In this document: piece by piece, positions 7,680-16,230 of the stretch
Layout: the number at the start of each line of letters is the position of its first letter
Numbering within the stretch: position 1 is the stretch's first letter
Position numbers and translations under genes: made by a program
The notes under the pieces: generated by a model
What the model saw: only the letters and a program-made list of their open reading frames with translations
Told to the model about the DNA's origin: nothing
The model's database searches: none
Assembly (NCBI GenBank): GCA_002416285.1
Contig: DICM01000028.1
Span: 4,064 to 68,063 of the forward strand
Origin: Caryophanales bacterium UBA5026
Lineage (GTDB): Bacteria; Bacillota_I; Bacilli_A; RF39; UBA660
Reading direction: 5' to 3'
DNA length: 64,000 bases

Positions 7680-10600
7680 ATGATTAGAAAAAGGCAAAAA
7701 AATAATATATTTGTTAATTTTATGTATAAATATAACATTAGAAAATATGCTTTTTCCGGTTTTACATTAGTAGAATTACTTGCTGTGATTGTAATACTAT
7801 CGGTGATTGCTTTGATTACAACTCCAATTGTAATAGCACAAATTGAGTCTGCCAGAGAAAAGTCTTTTTTTGAGAGTGCACGAAATACCCTAGATGCCGG
7901 AGACATATACGTTTTGCTAAAGCATGATATGTCCAAAGAGGGAACGGATATCCAAGAATTAGATTTAAAAAATAAAATCAATTATAGCGGATTAATTTTT
8001 AAAAATAGTAGTGAACAGTATATTTTAAAGAATTTCACCAATGGAAGTTATTGTGCATCTGGTCCTAGAGATGATTTGATTGTTCGTAAAGGAAATTGTA
8101 AGGAGAGCTCTTTATATGCCGATTTATCACTTTCAATCAAAGAGAGAACCACAAGAAAGATAACGGTTATGGCAACCGCAAGTGATGATACCGGAATTGC
8201 AAGTTATGCTTACTGTATTGACGATTGTAGTAATGAGTCTAATTGGAACACTAATGAGAAGAATGAATATACCTTTGATTCTTTAACCTATAGCAAAAGA
8301 TATGAAATTTATGTAAGGGTAACGAATCGAATTGATAAAGTTACTGAAAAAACAATTGAAGTAATAACTGAAAATTTACCAACTGCCAGTTATAGTGTGA
8401 GTCCAAGTGGTTGGGCAAAGAGTAAGACGGTAACAATTACCTATCCAAATGAAGTAGAAAATTATTTGGTAATTCATAGTGGAAGAGCATTGATGGATGG
8501 AGAAGTAATCTCAGTAGGAGAACGTAAAAAAATTAATGGAACAAGTGCCCAAATTATATTTGAGACGAATGGAACAATTGAAGCAATTACAAGTGATGGG
8601 TACAATGAAGCTAGTTCTTCTACGCTAACAATTAGTCAGATCGATATAACAAGTCCAGAAAATGTCAGTGTTGAAATTGGAACAGTTACCAGTAATAGTA
8701 TTCAAGTTATTGCGAGTGGATATGATAATGAATCGGGAATATCTAAGTATGAGTTTCAAGTAGATGGTGGAGCATGGATTGATAATGGAACGAATAATAT
8801 CTATCTCTTTAGTAACTTGACTAGTGGGAATTATACTTATAAAGTAAGGCTAACCAACAATGTCGGGGATACGATTGAAAGTGAAGCGAGAACACAATCG
8901 ACAGTTACAATTATCACACCAAGCTACGGTGTGAACCCAAGTGGTTGGGCAAAGAGTAAGACAGCAACAATCACGTATCAAAATGGTTATACAAATCAGT
9001 TTCGTGTACTTTCAGGAAATGCAACTTATAATGGAACCACAGTAAATAATAATATATGGATTACAATTAGTGGAACAAGTGCAGGAATTGTATTTAATAG
9101 CAATGGCACGATTGAAGCTAGAAGTACCGATGGAATTAACACTGTAACCTCCTCAACTTTAACGGTTAATCAGATTGATGTAACAAATCCAGAAGGTGTC
9201 AATGTTGGATTTGGAACGGTCACAAGTAAGAGTATTCAAGTTATTGCGAGTGGGTATGATAATGAGTCTGGAATTGCAAAATATGAGTTTCAATCAAATG
9301 GTGGGACATGGATTGATAATGGAACAAATAATACTTATTTATTTAATAATTTATCAAGCGGTACCACTTATACCTATAAAGTTCGATTAACAAATTATGC
9401 TGGTGGTATTACTGAGAGTGAAGCAAAAAGTCAAAAAACAATTCCTGAAAATGAAGTCGGATTCGATTTAGCAAAGGGAGTTAATGCACCAAAGTTAGTA
9501 AGTGGTATGACACCGATTAAATGGGTAAATGGAGTAGAGACAGTTACTACCGAAAGTGATCCAGATTGGTATGATTACGCAGCTAAAAAATGGGCAAATG
9601 TAAAAACGAAAGATGGATCTTACTGGGTATGGATACCACGGTATGCTTATAAGATAACGAGTGGATATCATAGTAGTACAACGGGAACTATCGATATAAA
9701 ATTTTTAAAAGGTGTATCAAATGTGGTAGTGGACGAGACTTCTATCCAGAGTAGTGGATATCAGGCTGGAGTAAAAGATACGAGTATGTATTACTTTGTT
9801 CATCCAGCGTTTCAAAATAATATCAATCAATATGGATATTGGGTTGCCAAATTTGAACCAACGGCGGTTGAAGGTGTAGCAAATGGATTCGTAGCTGATT
9901 GGACTTGTCCAACATCAGGAGACAATGTATCTACTAAGACAATTAAAGTAATACCAAACGTCTCAAGTTGGCGATGCAATACGATTGCCAATGCATATAT
10001 TGCAACAGTGGCCATGAAAAATAAAGCAATATATGGCTGGAATTCTAGTCAAGTAGATACACACCTTATGACAAATTTGGAATGGGGTGCAGTTGCTTAT
10101 CTATCTAATTCAACATATGGTGCTCAGGCTAAAATATTTGTGAATAATAGTCAAAATTATATCACTGGATGTGCAGGGAATACAGTTTCTGCAGCTGCAT
10201 ATAATGGGTGCCAAAATGCTTATAATACGACTATTGGTGTGAAAGCAAGTACAACATATAATATTACAGGAATATATGATATGAGCGGAGGATCTTGGGA
10301 GAGAACGATGTCTGTTTATAATAACCTTATTTCCAATGGCGGATTTTCTACCCAAGATTACAATAATATTCCATCTTATCATATTACTAAATACACTACT
10401 CCAACTGCGAATTTATTAAACAATGTTGGAATGGCTTATGACAGTAGTGTATATGGTGATTCTGTATATGAAACGAGTAATAACGCAAATCGTTATAATG
10501 GATCATCATGGGTTGGAACAAATCAAGGAGGATGGTTTGGCGAACAAAGCTTTTTACCATATACTTCTGGATCATGGTTTACTCGTGGAGATGGTTTTAA

Positions 10601-10697
10601 TGAATTGACACTTGTTGGAGTGAATGCTTTTACGGTTACAACGGGTGGAGTAGGAAGTTACAATTCATTCCGTCCAGTTGTCTCCTATTTACAATAA
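7680..10697 (+). CDS. Prepilin-type surface protein with two Ig/Fn3-like modules and an FGE/C-type-lectin-like head
   Basis: A 1005-residue protein. A long basic leader of about 27 residues ends in SG|FTLVELLAVIVILSVIAL, the class III/type IV prepilin cleavage and methylation site with Glu5 and a hydrophobic helix. A variable region to about residue 230 is followed by two near-identical modules of about 179 residues (from about 234 and 413), each with a GWAKSK segment and an Fn3-like Y-K-V-R-L strand. From about residue 600 comes a different domain (YWVWIPRYAYKI near its start, GGSW, and a terminal FRPVVSY), reminiscent of the formylglycine-generating-enzyme/C-type lectin fold. Paralogs by N-terminus lie at 53828, 58328 and 63340. 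Likely an adhesin exported through a pilus-type route; the head fold is inferred, not proven. Confidence 0.8.
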   Translation: MIRKRQKNNIFVNFMYKYNIRKYAFSGFTLVELLAVIVILSVIALITTPIVIAQIESAREKSFFESARNTLDAGDIYVLLKHDMSKEGTDIQELDLKNKINYSGLIFKNSSEQYILKNFTNGSYCASGPRDDLIVRKGNCKESSLYADLSLSIKERTTRKITVMATASDDTGIASYAYCIDDCSNESNWNTNEKNEYTFDSLTYSKRYEIYVRVTNRIDKVTEKTIEVITENLPTASYSVSPSGWAKSKTVTITYPNEVENYLVIHSGRALMDGEVISVGERKKINGTSAQIIFETNGTIEAITSDGYNEASSSTLTISQIDITSPENVSVEIGTVTSNSIQVIASGYDNESGISKYEFQVDGGAWIDNGTNNIYLFSNLTSGNYTYKVRLTNNVGDTIESEARTQSTVTIITPSYGVNPSGWAKSKTATITYQNGYTNQFRVLSGNATYNGTTVNNNIWITISGTSAGIVFNSNGTIEARSTDGINTVTSSTLTVNQIDVTNPEGVNVGFGTVTSKSIQVIASGYDNESGIAKYEFQSNGGTWIDNGTNNTYLFNNLSSGTTYTYKVRLTNYAGGITESEAKSQKTIPENEVGFDLAKGVNAPKLVSGMTPIKWVNGVETVTTESDPDWYDYAAKKWANVKTKDGSYWVWIPRYAYKITSGYHSSTTGTIDIKFLKGVSNVVVDETSIQSSGYQAGVKDTSMYYFVHPAFQNNINQYGYWVAKFEPTAVEGVANGFVADWTCPTSGDNVSTKTIKVIPNVSSWRCNTIANAYIATVAMKNKAIYGWNSSQVDTHLMTNLEWGAVAYLSNSTYGAQAKIFVNNSQNYITGCAGNTVSAAAYNGCQNAYNTTIGVKASTTYNITGIYDMSGGSWERTMSVYNNLISNGGFSTQDYNNIPSYHITKYTTPTANLLNNVGMAYDSSVYGDSVYETSNNANRYNGSSWVGTNQGGWFGEQSFLPYTSGSWFTRGDGFNELTLVGVNAFTVTTGGVGSYNSFRPVVSYLQ
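8379..9450 (+). repeat. Two tandem ~537-bp coding repeats
   Basis: Segments starting near 8379 and 8917 encode modules sharing GWAKSK-TxTY, SGTSAxI, QVIASGYDNESGI-KYEF and WIDNGTNN blocks. Several stretches are near-identical at the base level, for example around 8700-8760 and 9235-9295, so the duplication is recent or kept similar by recombination. Confidence 0.85.
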
Positions 10698-10719
10698 GAC
10701 ATGAATGTTATTTTTGAGA

Positions 10720-10745
10720 GAATGTAGTTTTACTACATTCTTTTT
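10720..10745 (+). terminator. Terminator after the prepilin-like gene
   Basis: Eight-bp stem GAATGTAG / CTACATTC with a TTTTA loop, then TTTTT. Confidence 0.85.
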
Positions 10746-10812
10746 CATGCAGGAGATGTTATAGGGACATTTGTTTTTCTTTTTTGTCATATAGTTTTCT
10801 AGGTGATATCCG

Positions 10813-11619
10813 ATGGAAATTATAAAGTTGGTAATAAAAGGGTTTGTAATAGGTATTGCGAAAATTATACCAGGATTATCGGGAAGTTTATTAGCGGTAA
10901 CATTAGGTGTCTATCAAAATGGTATTGATGCGATATGTAAATTCTGGAAAGAACCAAAAAAGTACATTCCATTTTTGGGGATAGCAGGGGGCGGAATCTT
11001 ACTTGGAATTTTATTTGGAAGTAAGGCTATTGGATTCTTTCTAATTCATTTTTATGCTCCAACAATGTTACTTTTCTTAGGATTAATTTTTGGAACGTTG
11101 CCTTCTTTCTATAGAGAATATGTAAAATTAAATAGAGTGATAATCGGTATCTTTCTAGCGATATTTCTCCTTTTTTTTCTTTTAAATTATAGTCAAGGAA
11201 ACACTTCTTTTCTATACGAGGACACCCTTAATAGTAAAATGAAAATCATTTTATTTGGTTTTATTGATGCGACAACAATGATTATTCCCGGAATAAGTGG
11301 AACCGCCATATTTGTTCTATTAGGCTGTTATCCGTTTATATTAGAATTGTTTTCCGGTATCCCGCTGAACCTTCTTCAAGAACCAATCTACTATTTTGCT
11401 CTTGGGCTTGGTTTTGGAATTCTCTTTGTATCAAAGTTATTAAATTATTGTTTTTTACATTATCGTGATGGAACGTATCGAGTAATTTTTTGTTTTGCCC
11501 TTGTATCAATTCTTTTTCTCGGATGGGATATTGCAACCGCATCGACTACGTCAGTTGAATGGATTGTCGGGTTATTATTATTCTTTTTTGGAATTCAATT
11601 AGGAAAAAGGTTTGGTTAG
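10813..11619 (+). CDS. DUF368 family membrane protein (undecaprenyl-phosphate translocase family)
   Basis: A 268-residue polytopic membrane protein. The two inverted family motifs are present: KGFVIGIAKIIPGLSGSLLA at the N-terminus and IDATTMIIPGISGTAIFVLL around residue 155-175, each in the G-x-x-x-x-IPG-x-SG form. DUF368 (PopT) proteins have been linked experimentally to flipping undecaprenyl phosphate back across the membrane for cell-wall synthesis; that role is assumed from the family. An AGGTGAT site precedes the ATG. A second candidate carrier-lipid recycling protein (VTT/DedA family) is at 49529. Confidence 0.88.
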   Translation: MEIIKLVIKGFVIGIAKIIPGLSGSLLAVTLGVYQNGIDAICKFWKEPKKYIPFLGIAGGGILLGILFGSKAIGFFLIHFYAPTMLLFLGLIFGTLPSFYREYVKLNRVIIGIFLAIFLLFFLLNYSQGNTSFLYEDTLNSKMKIILFGFIDATTMIIPGISGTAIFVLLGCYPFILELFSGIPLNLLQEPIYYFALGLGFGILFVSKLLNYCFLHYRDGTYRVIFCFALVSILFLGWDIATASTTSVEWIVGLLLFFFGIQLGKRFG

Positions 11620-11664
11620 AATTTTTTACATTTGATTACATATATTAGAACAGGAGGAGATTCT

Positions 11665-12000
11665 ATGGAAAAAAAATTACCAAGAGTATTTGCTAATCCA
11701 TTAAATAAAGAGATATCAACGAATAAAAAGGTATCTTATTCGGCAAAAGAGGAGGATCATTCTTCAGAATCAAAAGAATCACGCAAAGTACCTATTATGG
11801 GAACATCTATTCGTCAAAAAATAAAAGCAATCTTTGATTCACCTCTTTATGTATATAAAGCAGATGTGGAAATTACAACAAAAAATGGAAAAGTGGTAAA
11901 GAAAATAGTTGGACGAAACAATACCCATTTAATTACACTTAACAACGAAAAAATAGCAATTGATGAAATTGATGATATTCAATTTGTCAAAGAAAAATAG
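11665..12000 (+). CDS. Hypothetical 111-residue soluble protein
   Basis: Start is ATG 11665 after AGGAGGAGATTCT, which overrules an in-frame ATG at 11632 without a ribosome site. The first half is charged and probably disordered (Ser/Glu/Lys-rich). The second half, from about residue 56, looks like a small beta barrel with repeated strands (VEITTKNGKVVKKIVGRNN, then HLITLNNEKIAIDEIDDIQF), an LSM/Hfq-like or coat-protein-like strand pattern. No signal peptide or membrane segment. It converges on the CotZ-family coat gene and shares its terminator, so a spore-related role is possible but not shown. Family not recognised. Confidence 0.7.
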   Translation: MEKKLPRVFANPLNKEISTNKKVSYSAKEEDHSSESKESRKVPIMGTSIRQKIKAIFDSPLYVYKADVEITTKNGKVVKKIVGRNNTHLITLNNEKIAIDEIDDIQFVKEK

Positions 12001-12020
12001 GAATTACTTCCTACTTAAAA

Positions 12021-12048
12021 ACCTAGTCGATTTGACTAGGCTTTTTTT
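12021..12048. terminator. Bidirectional terminator between the hypothetical gene and cotZ
   Basis: Seven-bp stem CCTAGTC / GACTAGG (12022-12028 with 12034-12040), T7 to the right and an A-rich tract to the left, overlapping the cotZ stop codon. Confidence 0.85.
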
Positions 12049-12487
12049 AGATACATTCAACAGCAGTATCATTTAAGCATCTTAAGCAACATACACAATT
12101 CAAATTCATTGTGAAGAATGAATTGGTAGCAACGTAAGGTATAGCTGCTGCTTCTGCTGTGTCAGGATTTGGTGCTAGTACGCGGAATGTTGCACAGCAT
12201 CCGTCAATTTTTTCAACGCGGAATACATTTGAACAAGTAGCTCCGACTTCTGTACAATCTATCGCTTCTTTCGTAATTGGCATACTCCAAGGTACACCGT
12301 TTCCACAACATGTGTAAAGCATAATTGGTCTAGTGTTGCAAATTAAACAAGTTGTTGTATTTCCTAAGAAACCACGATCGCATGAATCTAAACAACTGTC
12401 ACCACATGTGGCATTTTGTTGAAGAATGCATATTACCGTAAGAATCTCAGAAATGCATTTGCAGTCGTCGTTATTATTATTGCACAT
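12047..12487 (-). CDS. cotZ: Spore coat protein, CotY/CotZ/ExsY family
   Basis: A 146-residue cysteine-rich structural protein of the spore crust or exosporium. The family pattern is visible: N-terminal CKCISEILTVICILQ, a CGDSCLDSCDRGFLG cluster, and the diagnostic FRVEKIDGCCATFRVL segment followed by LNCVCCLRCL near the C-terminus. Cysteine-rich proteins of this type self-assemble by disulfides into a two-dimensional lattice. Start ATG at 12487 follows AAGGGGTGGAT; an upstream in-frame ATG at 12514 lacks such a site. It is monocistronic on the minus strand with a mother-cell-sigma-like promoter. Strong evidence that the host is a spore former. Confidence 0.88.
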   Translation of the reverse strand: MCNNNNDDCKCISEILTVICILQQNATCGDSCLDSCDRGFLGNTTTCLICNTRPIMLYTCCGNGVPWSMPITKEAIDCTEVGATCSNVFRVEKIDGCCATFRVLAPNPDTAEAAAIPYVATNSFFTMNLNCVCCLRCLNDTAVECI

Positions 12488-12516
12488 ATTATCCACCCCT
12501 TCTTTTCTATTCAATA

Positions 12517-12543
12517 TAGCATATTCCCAAAATGTAAAAATGT
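12517..12543 (-). promoter_or_regulatory. Possible sigma-K/E-type (mother-cell) promoter of cotZ
   Basis: On the minus strand, AC (12543-12542), 16 bases, then AATATGCTA (12525-12517), one mismatch from the CATANNNTA -10 of SigK/SigE promoters. It ends about 30 bases from the coding start. No good sigma-A pair is seen. Confidence 0.45.
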
Positions 12544-12639
12544 GTGAATCAAATACCTAACTTCTATTTTTTTGCTCTTGTTCTTAATATATTTCGTAAA
12601 ATCGGGTTAAAATAAGATATAATAATGTTGAGGTGAAGT

Positions 12640-13896
12640 ATGAGAGCAATTGTTTTATCGGGTGGAGGCGCGAAAGGTGCTTACGAAATAGGCGTCTGGA
12701 AAGCACTTCGCAAACTTCATTATTCTTATGACATTGTAACTGGAACTTCAGTAGGAGCTTTGAACGCTGCCTTGATGGTACAAAGAGATTATTTGAAAGC
12801 TGTTTGGCTCTGGTATCATATGGACTATCGTGTTATCTTTGGACGTGATTTTGATGCGAAAGAAGCCTTAGGTGATAAAAATATTATCGCAGGCTACGCT
12901 AAAAATTTTTTTCGTACTGGGGGAATGGATATTCAAGGATTGGAATCGACAATTGATCGCTGTTTAAAAATTAAAAAATTTTATCGTTCACCGATTGATT
13001 TTGGATTAGTTACCGTTCGATTTCCTAGTTTAAAGCCTGTTATAATGACTAAAAATATGATTCCAAAAGATCAATTAAAAGATTATCTAGTCGCATCAGC
13101 TTCTTGTTTTCCGGCCTTTAAAATGAAAAATATTGAGGAAGAGTCTTATTTTGATGGTGGGTTTTATGATAATTTACCAATTAACTTAGCTATTGAGATG
13201 GGAGCTACAGAGATTATTGCAGTCGATTTAGAAGCAATTGGAAGGAAAAGACGTGTTCGAGCGAAAGGAATTCCCATTACCATTATTTCACCACGAAATG
13301 AAATTGGTTCCTTTTTAATTTTTGAAAAAGAGATTACACGTCGAGGTATTCGCTTGGGGTATAATGATACGATGAAAACATTTCAGGAACTAGATGGAAA
13401 TCTTTTCACTTTTAAAAAAGGTCATTTACAAAAGAACTATGAAGAATATGCTCCAGAATTTTTTGAGACACTCGATAAACTTCTAAATTCCGATGATAAT
13501 AATTCGAGTTTAATTGATAAGATATTGCATCTATCTGCTTATAAAAGACTACTAAATAAAGAGACAAAGCGTAAAACTTTTGATCATATTATAGAAAAGC
13601 TAGGTAAAATCCTTTTATTGCCTGATGATAAGATATATGATATTTTTTCCTACAACGAATTACTAAAAGAGAAGTTTCATGAAACAGCGACTGATTCATT
13701 TGAGGAGCTAGAAGAAGCAATTTTAAAAAAAAGTCTTTGGTTAGTTCGTGATAGTAATCGAGTGGTACACTATATTTACTATCAGATAACAAAAGAAGAA
13801 TGCAATATGAAACAAACTTCTATTTACAATTTAGCTATTTTGTTTCCTGAAGAATTTATGGCATCGCTTTATTTAAAAACTTTACTAATAAGATAA
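12640..13896 (+). CDS. Patatin-like phospholipase
   Basis: A 418-residue serine lipid acyl hydrolase. N-terminal oxyanion motif SGGGAKGAYEIG (residues 7-18), nucleophile Ser37 in GTSVG, and Asp172 in DGG (YFDGGFYDNLPI) complete the Ser-Asp dyad. The patatin core takes up about the first 260 residues, as in RssA-type proteins, and the C-terminal 150 residues are helical, charged and unassigned. A GAGGTGAAG ribosome site and a TATAAT at 12618-12623 precede the ATG. No signal peptide, so it probably works on the inner face of the membrane. Substrate unknown. Confidence 0.9.
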   Translation: MRAIVLSGGGAKGAYEIGVWKALRKLHYSYDIVTGTSVGALNAALMVQRDYLKAVWLWYHMDYRVIFGRDFDAKEALGDKNIIAGYAKNFFRTGGMDIQGLESTIDRCLKIKKFYRSPIDFGLVTVRFPSLKPVIMTKNMIPKDQLKDYLVASASCFPAFKMKNIEEESYFDGGFYDNLPINLAIEMGATEIIAVDLEAIGRKRRVRAKGIPITIISPRNEIGSFLIFEKEITRRGIRLGYNDTMKTFQELDGNLFTFKKGHLQKNYEEYAPEFFETLDKLLNSDDNNSSLIDKILHLSAYKRLLNKETKRKTFDHIIEKLGKILLLPDDKIYDIFSYNELLKEKFHETATDSFEELEEAILKKSLWLVRDSNRVVHYIYYQITKEECNMKQTSIYNLAILFPEEFMASLYLKTLLIR

Positions 13897-13945
13897 TATT
13901 TTTCATTATAGAAAATTTATGATACTATAATAATAGAGGTGAGTT

Positions 13946-15223
13946 ATGAAAAGATTATTTGGTTTACTAATTACGCTAACATTTTTCTATCTTTTAATTC
14001 AACTTGGATTTAAATTTTTTGATAAGGGACAAACTGTAAACTATAGTGTTGGAGATAATCCTAAAGTATCGGTAAAGGAAGTATACTCACAGAATTATAA
14101 AGATGAACAAGATAATTATTTTTTTGAGTTTGCTGTGAATGGAGAGCTGTATACTTATCAAACTTATCAGGATTTTGGAAAAGCAGACCGTATTATTAAA
14201 GATGTAAAATATTTTAATGGTGATAATCTAAGTTGTATTTATTCAATCTTTCAAAAGAAGTCGGGCATGGATATTATTTGTAAAAAGAATGGAATCCAAT
14301 ATTTTTATCGTGATTTAGTTGGAGAGTCCTCTTTACTAGATGAATTTGCTGCTTCCTTAAAAGATGTAGGATATAGTTTAAGTGATTATCAAAATAATCT
14401 TGCAAATGAACAAAATATATCATCTATTGTATTTTATTCAAAACAGATTCCGAGTGATTATATTGTTTCAATTGAAGGCTATAAAGGAATTTTCATGTTA
14501 CGTAATAGTGACAGAAATAATTCCTCTAGTATAGAATTATACAATTATGACGTCTATAAAAGACCAATTAGCGGGTACATCGATAATTACTATATTAGTG
14601 CAGATTATAATCAAGAATATTCATTTCATGATTTTACAGTCGTGGATTTACGAACAACAGAACAGTTTAAAATAACGTGTACTGATAATTTATCACTAGA
14701 TGGATATTTCCAAGGATCTGTTGGTAATAATATTTATTATATTGATCGTAGTAGTAAAAAACAGTATGAAATTAATATAAAAAAGAAAACGGTTAAAGAG
14801 ATTGGTAATACAGAGCTAGGAGCTAAGGTATATCGAAATAAAAATTGGGAAGATGGCAGTATTTATAATGCGGTGAGCAATACCGTATCTTTTGAACAAT
14901 ATAAAATTGATAATCCATTTACAAATTATAACTACGAGAGAGTTGATTTTGTCGGTAAGGAAAAATCAGGATTCTATTATGGATATGAACGAGTAGGGAA
15001 TCGGTATAACGTTTATCGTATGGAGATACAAAATAGTATAGAAAGAACTTTCCTATTTCAAGTCGAGAATCCGAGAAATATTCTTTATTTAGATGATTAT
15101 ATTTACTTTATTAGCGGTGATACACTTTATTACTATCACCATGCTAAAGGAGTGCAAACTATTTTAACGAATACAGAGTTTGGATTTAATCAGGATATAA
15201 AGGTTGGTATTACAAGAAAATAG
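13946..15223 (+). CDS. Hypothetical secreted or membrane-anchored protein, beta-rich
   Basis: A 425-residue protein with an N-terminal hydrophobic anchor (residues 4-25, KRLFGLLITLTFFYLLIQLG) and no lipobox. The rest is rich in Tyr, Asn and Asp with short alternating strands (for example NIYYIDRSSKKQYEINIKKK and DDYIYFISGDTLYYYHHA), the look of a beta-propeller-like repeat domain such as DUF5050 proteins, but I cannot assign a family. TATAAT at 13926-13931 and GAGGTGA before the ATG suggest its own transcription unit; a terminator follows. Function unknown. Confidence 0.75.
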   Translation: MKRLFGLLITLTFFYLLIQLGFKFFDKGQTVNYSVGDNPKVSVKEVYSQNYKDEQDNYFFEFAVNGELYTYQTYQDFGKADRIIKDVKYFNGDNLSCIYSIFQKKSGMDIICKKNGIQYFYRDLVGESSLLDEFAASLKDVGYSLSDYQNNLANEQNISSIVFYSKQIPSDYIVSIEGYKGIFMLRNSDRNNSSSIELYNYDVYKRPISGYIDNYYISADYNQEYSFHDFTVVDLRTTEQFKITCTDNLSLDGYFQGSVGNNIYYIDRSSKKQYEINIKKKTVKEIGNTELGAKVYRNKNWEDGSIYNAVSNTVSFEQYKIDNPFTNYNYERVDFVGKEKSGFYYGYERVGNRYNVYRMEIQNSIERTFLFQVENPRNILYLDDYIYFISGDTLYYYHHAKGVQTILTNTEFGFNQDIKVGITRK

Positions 15224-15243
15224 GAACATTTCGTTCCTTTTTT
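15222..15243 (+). terminator. Terminator after the 425-residue gene
   Basis: Six-bp stem AGGAAC / GTTCCT, loop ATTTC, then TTTTT; it begins at the stop codon. Confidence 0.75.
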
Positions 15244-15268
15244 CATATAGTGTATCGGAGGGGTTCAG

Positions 15269-15721
15269 ATGTATACGATATATCAGATTCAATCTGGCGA
15301 TACCTTAGAAAATATAGCTTCAAGACTAGATATTTTACCAGATGAGATTAAACGATTAAATGGGCTTACAGATAGTACTTTAAGACCAGGAGGATTTTTG
15401 ATTATTCCAGCCAATAGTGGTAGTGTATCGGAAACAGGAGATCAATCTTATATTGTTAAAAAGGGAGATAACATGTATCAGATTGCTAGACAATACCAAG
15501 TAGATTATCCATTCCTTTTAGCGTATAATGGGCTTACAGAAAAAGATTATATATATCCTGGTGAAGAAGTTCTAATTCCGTCAAAAAACGCTCGAGTATA
15601 TTTTACGGAAGAGGGAGATACCTTAGCTGATGTTAGTCAAAATTTAGGAACAACGGTTGATGACCTAATGAAAAAGAATCCGGATTTATTTCTAGCTAAA
15701 GAACAGATTATCCGGTATTAG
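15269..15721 (+). CDS. Triple LysM-domain protein without signal peptide
   Basis: A 150-residue protein made almost wholly of three LysM modules: residues 3-47 (YQIQSGDTLENIASR to LIIPAN), about 60-107 (YIVKKGDNMYQIARQ to VLIPSK) and a shorter one from about 110 (VYFTEEGDTLADVSQN). LysM binds peptidoglycan glycans. There is no signal peptide, which fits LysM proteins of the spore coat or cortex (compare SafA and YaaH) or an intracellular adaptor; the spore role is inferred from the family and from other spore genes nearby. A GGAGGGG site lies before the ATG, and it is flanked by terminators on both sides, so it is monocistronic. Confidence 0.85.
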   Translation: MYTIYQIQSGDTLENIASRLDILPDEIKRLNGLTDSTLRPGGFLIIPANSGSVSETGDQSYIVKKGDNMYQIARQYQVDYPFLLAYNGLTEKDYIYPGEEVLIPSKNARVYFTEEGDTLADVSQNLGTTVDDLMKKNPDLFLAKEQIIRY

Positions 15722-15722
15722 T

Positions 15723-15751
15723 GATTTCCATGGGAAATCTCTTTTTTTTTT
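15723..15751 (+). terminator. Terminator after the LysM gene
   Basis: Seven-bp stem GATTTCC / GGAAATC with a three-base loop, then CTCTTTTTTTTT. Confidence 0.85.
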
Positions 15752-15792
15752 GCTTTTTTTAGGATATAATAGTATATATCATGGAGGTTAGT

Positions 15793-16218
15793 ATGAAAAA
15801 GAAGAATGTATGGATGATAGGGGGAGCTATTTTAGTATGTCTAGTATTGCTAGTCTATCTAATTCTAAACCTTATTAGTCCTTTGAAAAAAATTAATTAT
15901 AAAGATTATCAGACTATGTTTGAGGAAAAGCAGGATTTTATTCTTTACCTGGGTGCTAAGACATGTAGTCACTGTCAAGCATTTAAACCAACACTAGAAA
16001 AAATTGCTCGCAAGTATAATTTAGATGTTTATTATTTGGATGTTTCAACCTTGTCCAATGATGAATATGCCATTGTAAAAAATAAGACTTTCCTTACAGG
16101 TACACCGACAATCGTATTTGTAAAAGGTGGGGTTGTTCAATCTGGACCTAGAATTGAAGGAGAAATGTCTTATAATGCTGCTTTGAAATTGTTTAAACAA
16201 AGTGGTTTTGTAAAATAG
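15793..16218 (+). CDS. Membrane-anchored thioredoxin-like protein (CSHC)
   Basis: A 141-residue protein: one N-terminal helix (about 7-29) then a thioredoxin fold facing outward. The active site is Cys58-Ser-His-Cys61 in LGAKTCSHCQAF, and the conserved cis-Pro lies in TGTPTIVF. Length and layout fit a thiol-disulfide oxidoreductase. ATG 15793 is chosen for the GGAGG at 15783-15787, which overlaps the upstream in-frame ATG. It is the first gene of a close-packed group with an AAA+ ATPase (12-base gap), a degenerate thioredoxin-like protein and trmL. Partner and direction of redox (oxidase, reductase or bacteriocin-type accessory) are unknown. Confidence 0.85.
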   Translation: MKKKNVWMIGGAILVCLVLLVYLILNLISPLKKINYKDYQTMFEEKQDFILYLGAKTCSHCQAFKPTLEKIARKYNLDVYYLDVSTLSNDEYAIVKNKTFLTGTPTIVFVKGGVVQSGPRIEGEMSYNAALKLFKQSGFVK

Positions 16219-16230
16219 GAGGCTGAAAAA

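Noticed and set aside
9480..10697. Target gene of a diversity-generating retroelement
   Set aside because: The head looks FGE/C-type-lectin-like, but no reverse transcriptase, template repeat or accessory gene is visible in this window.
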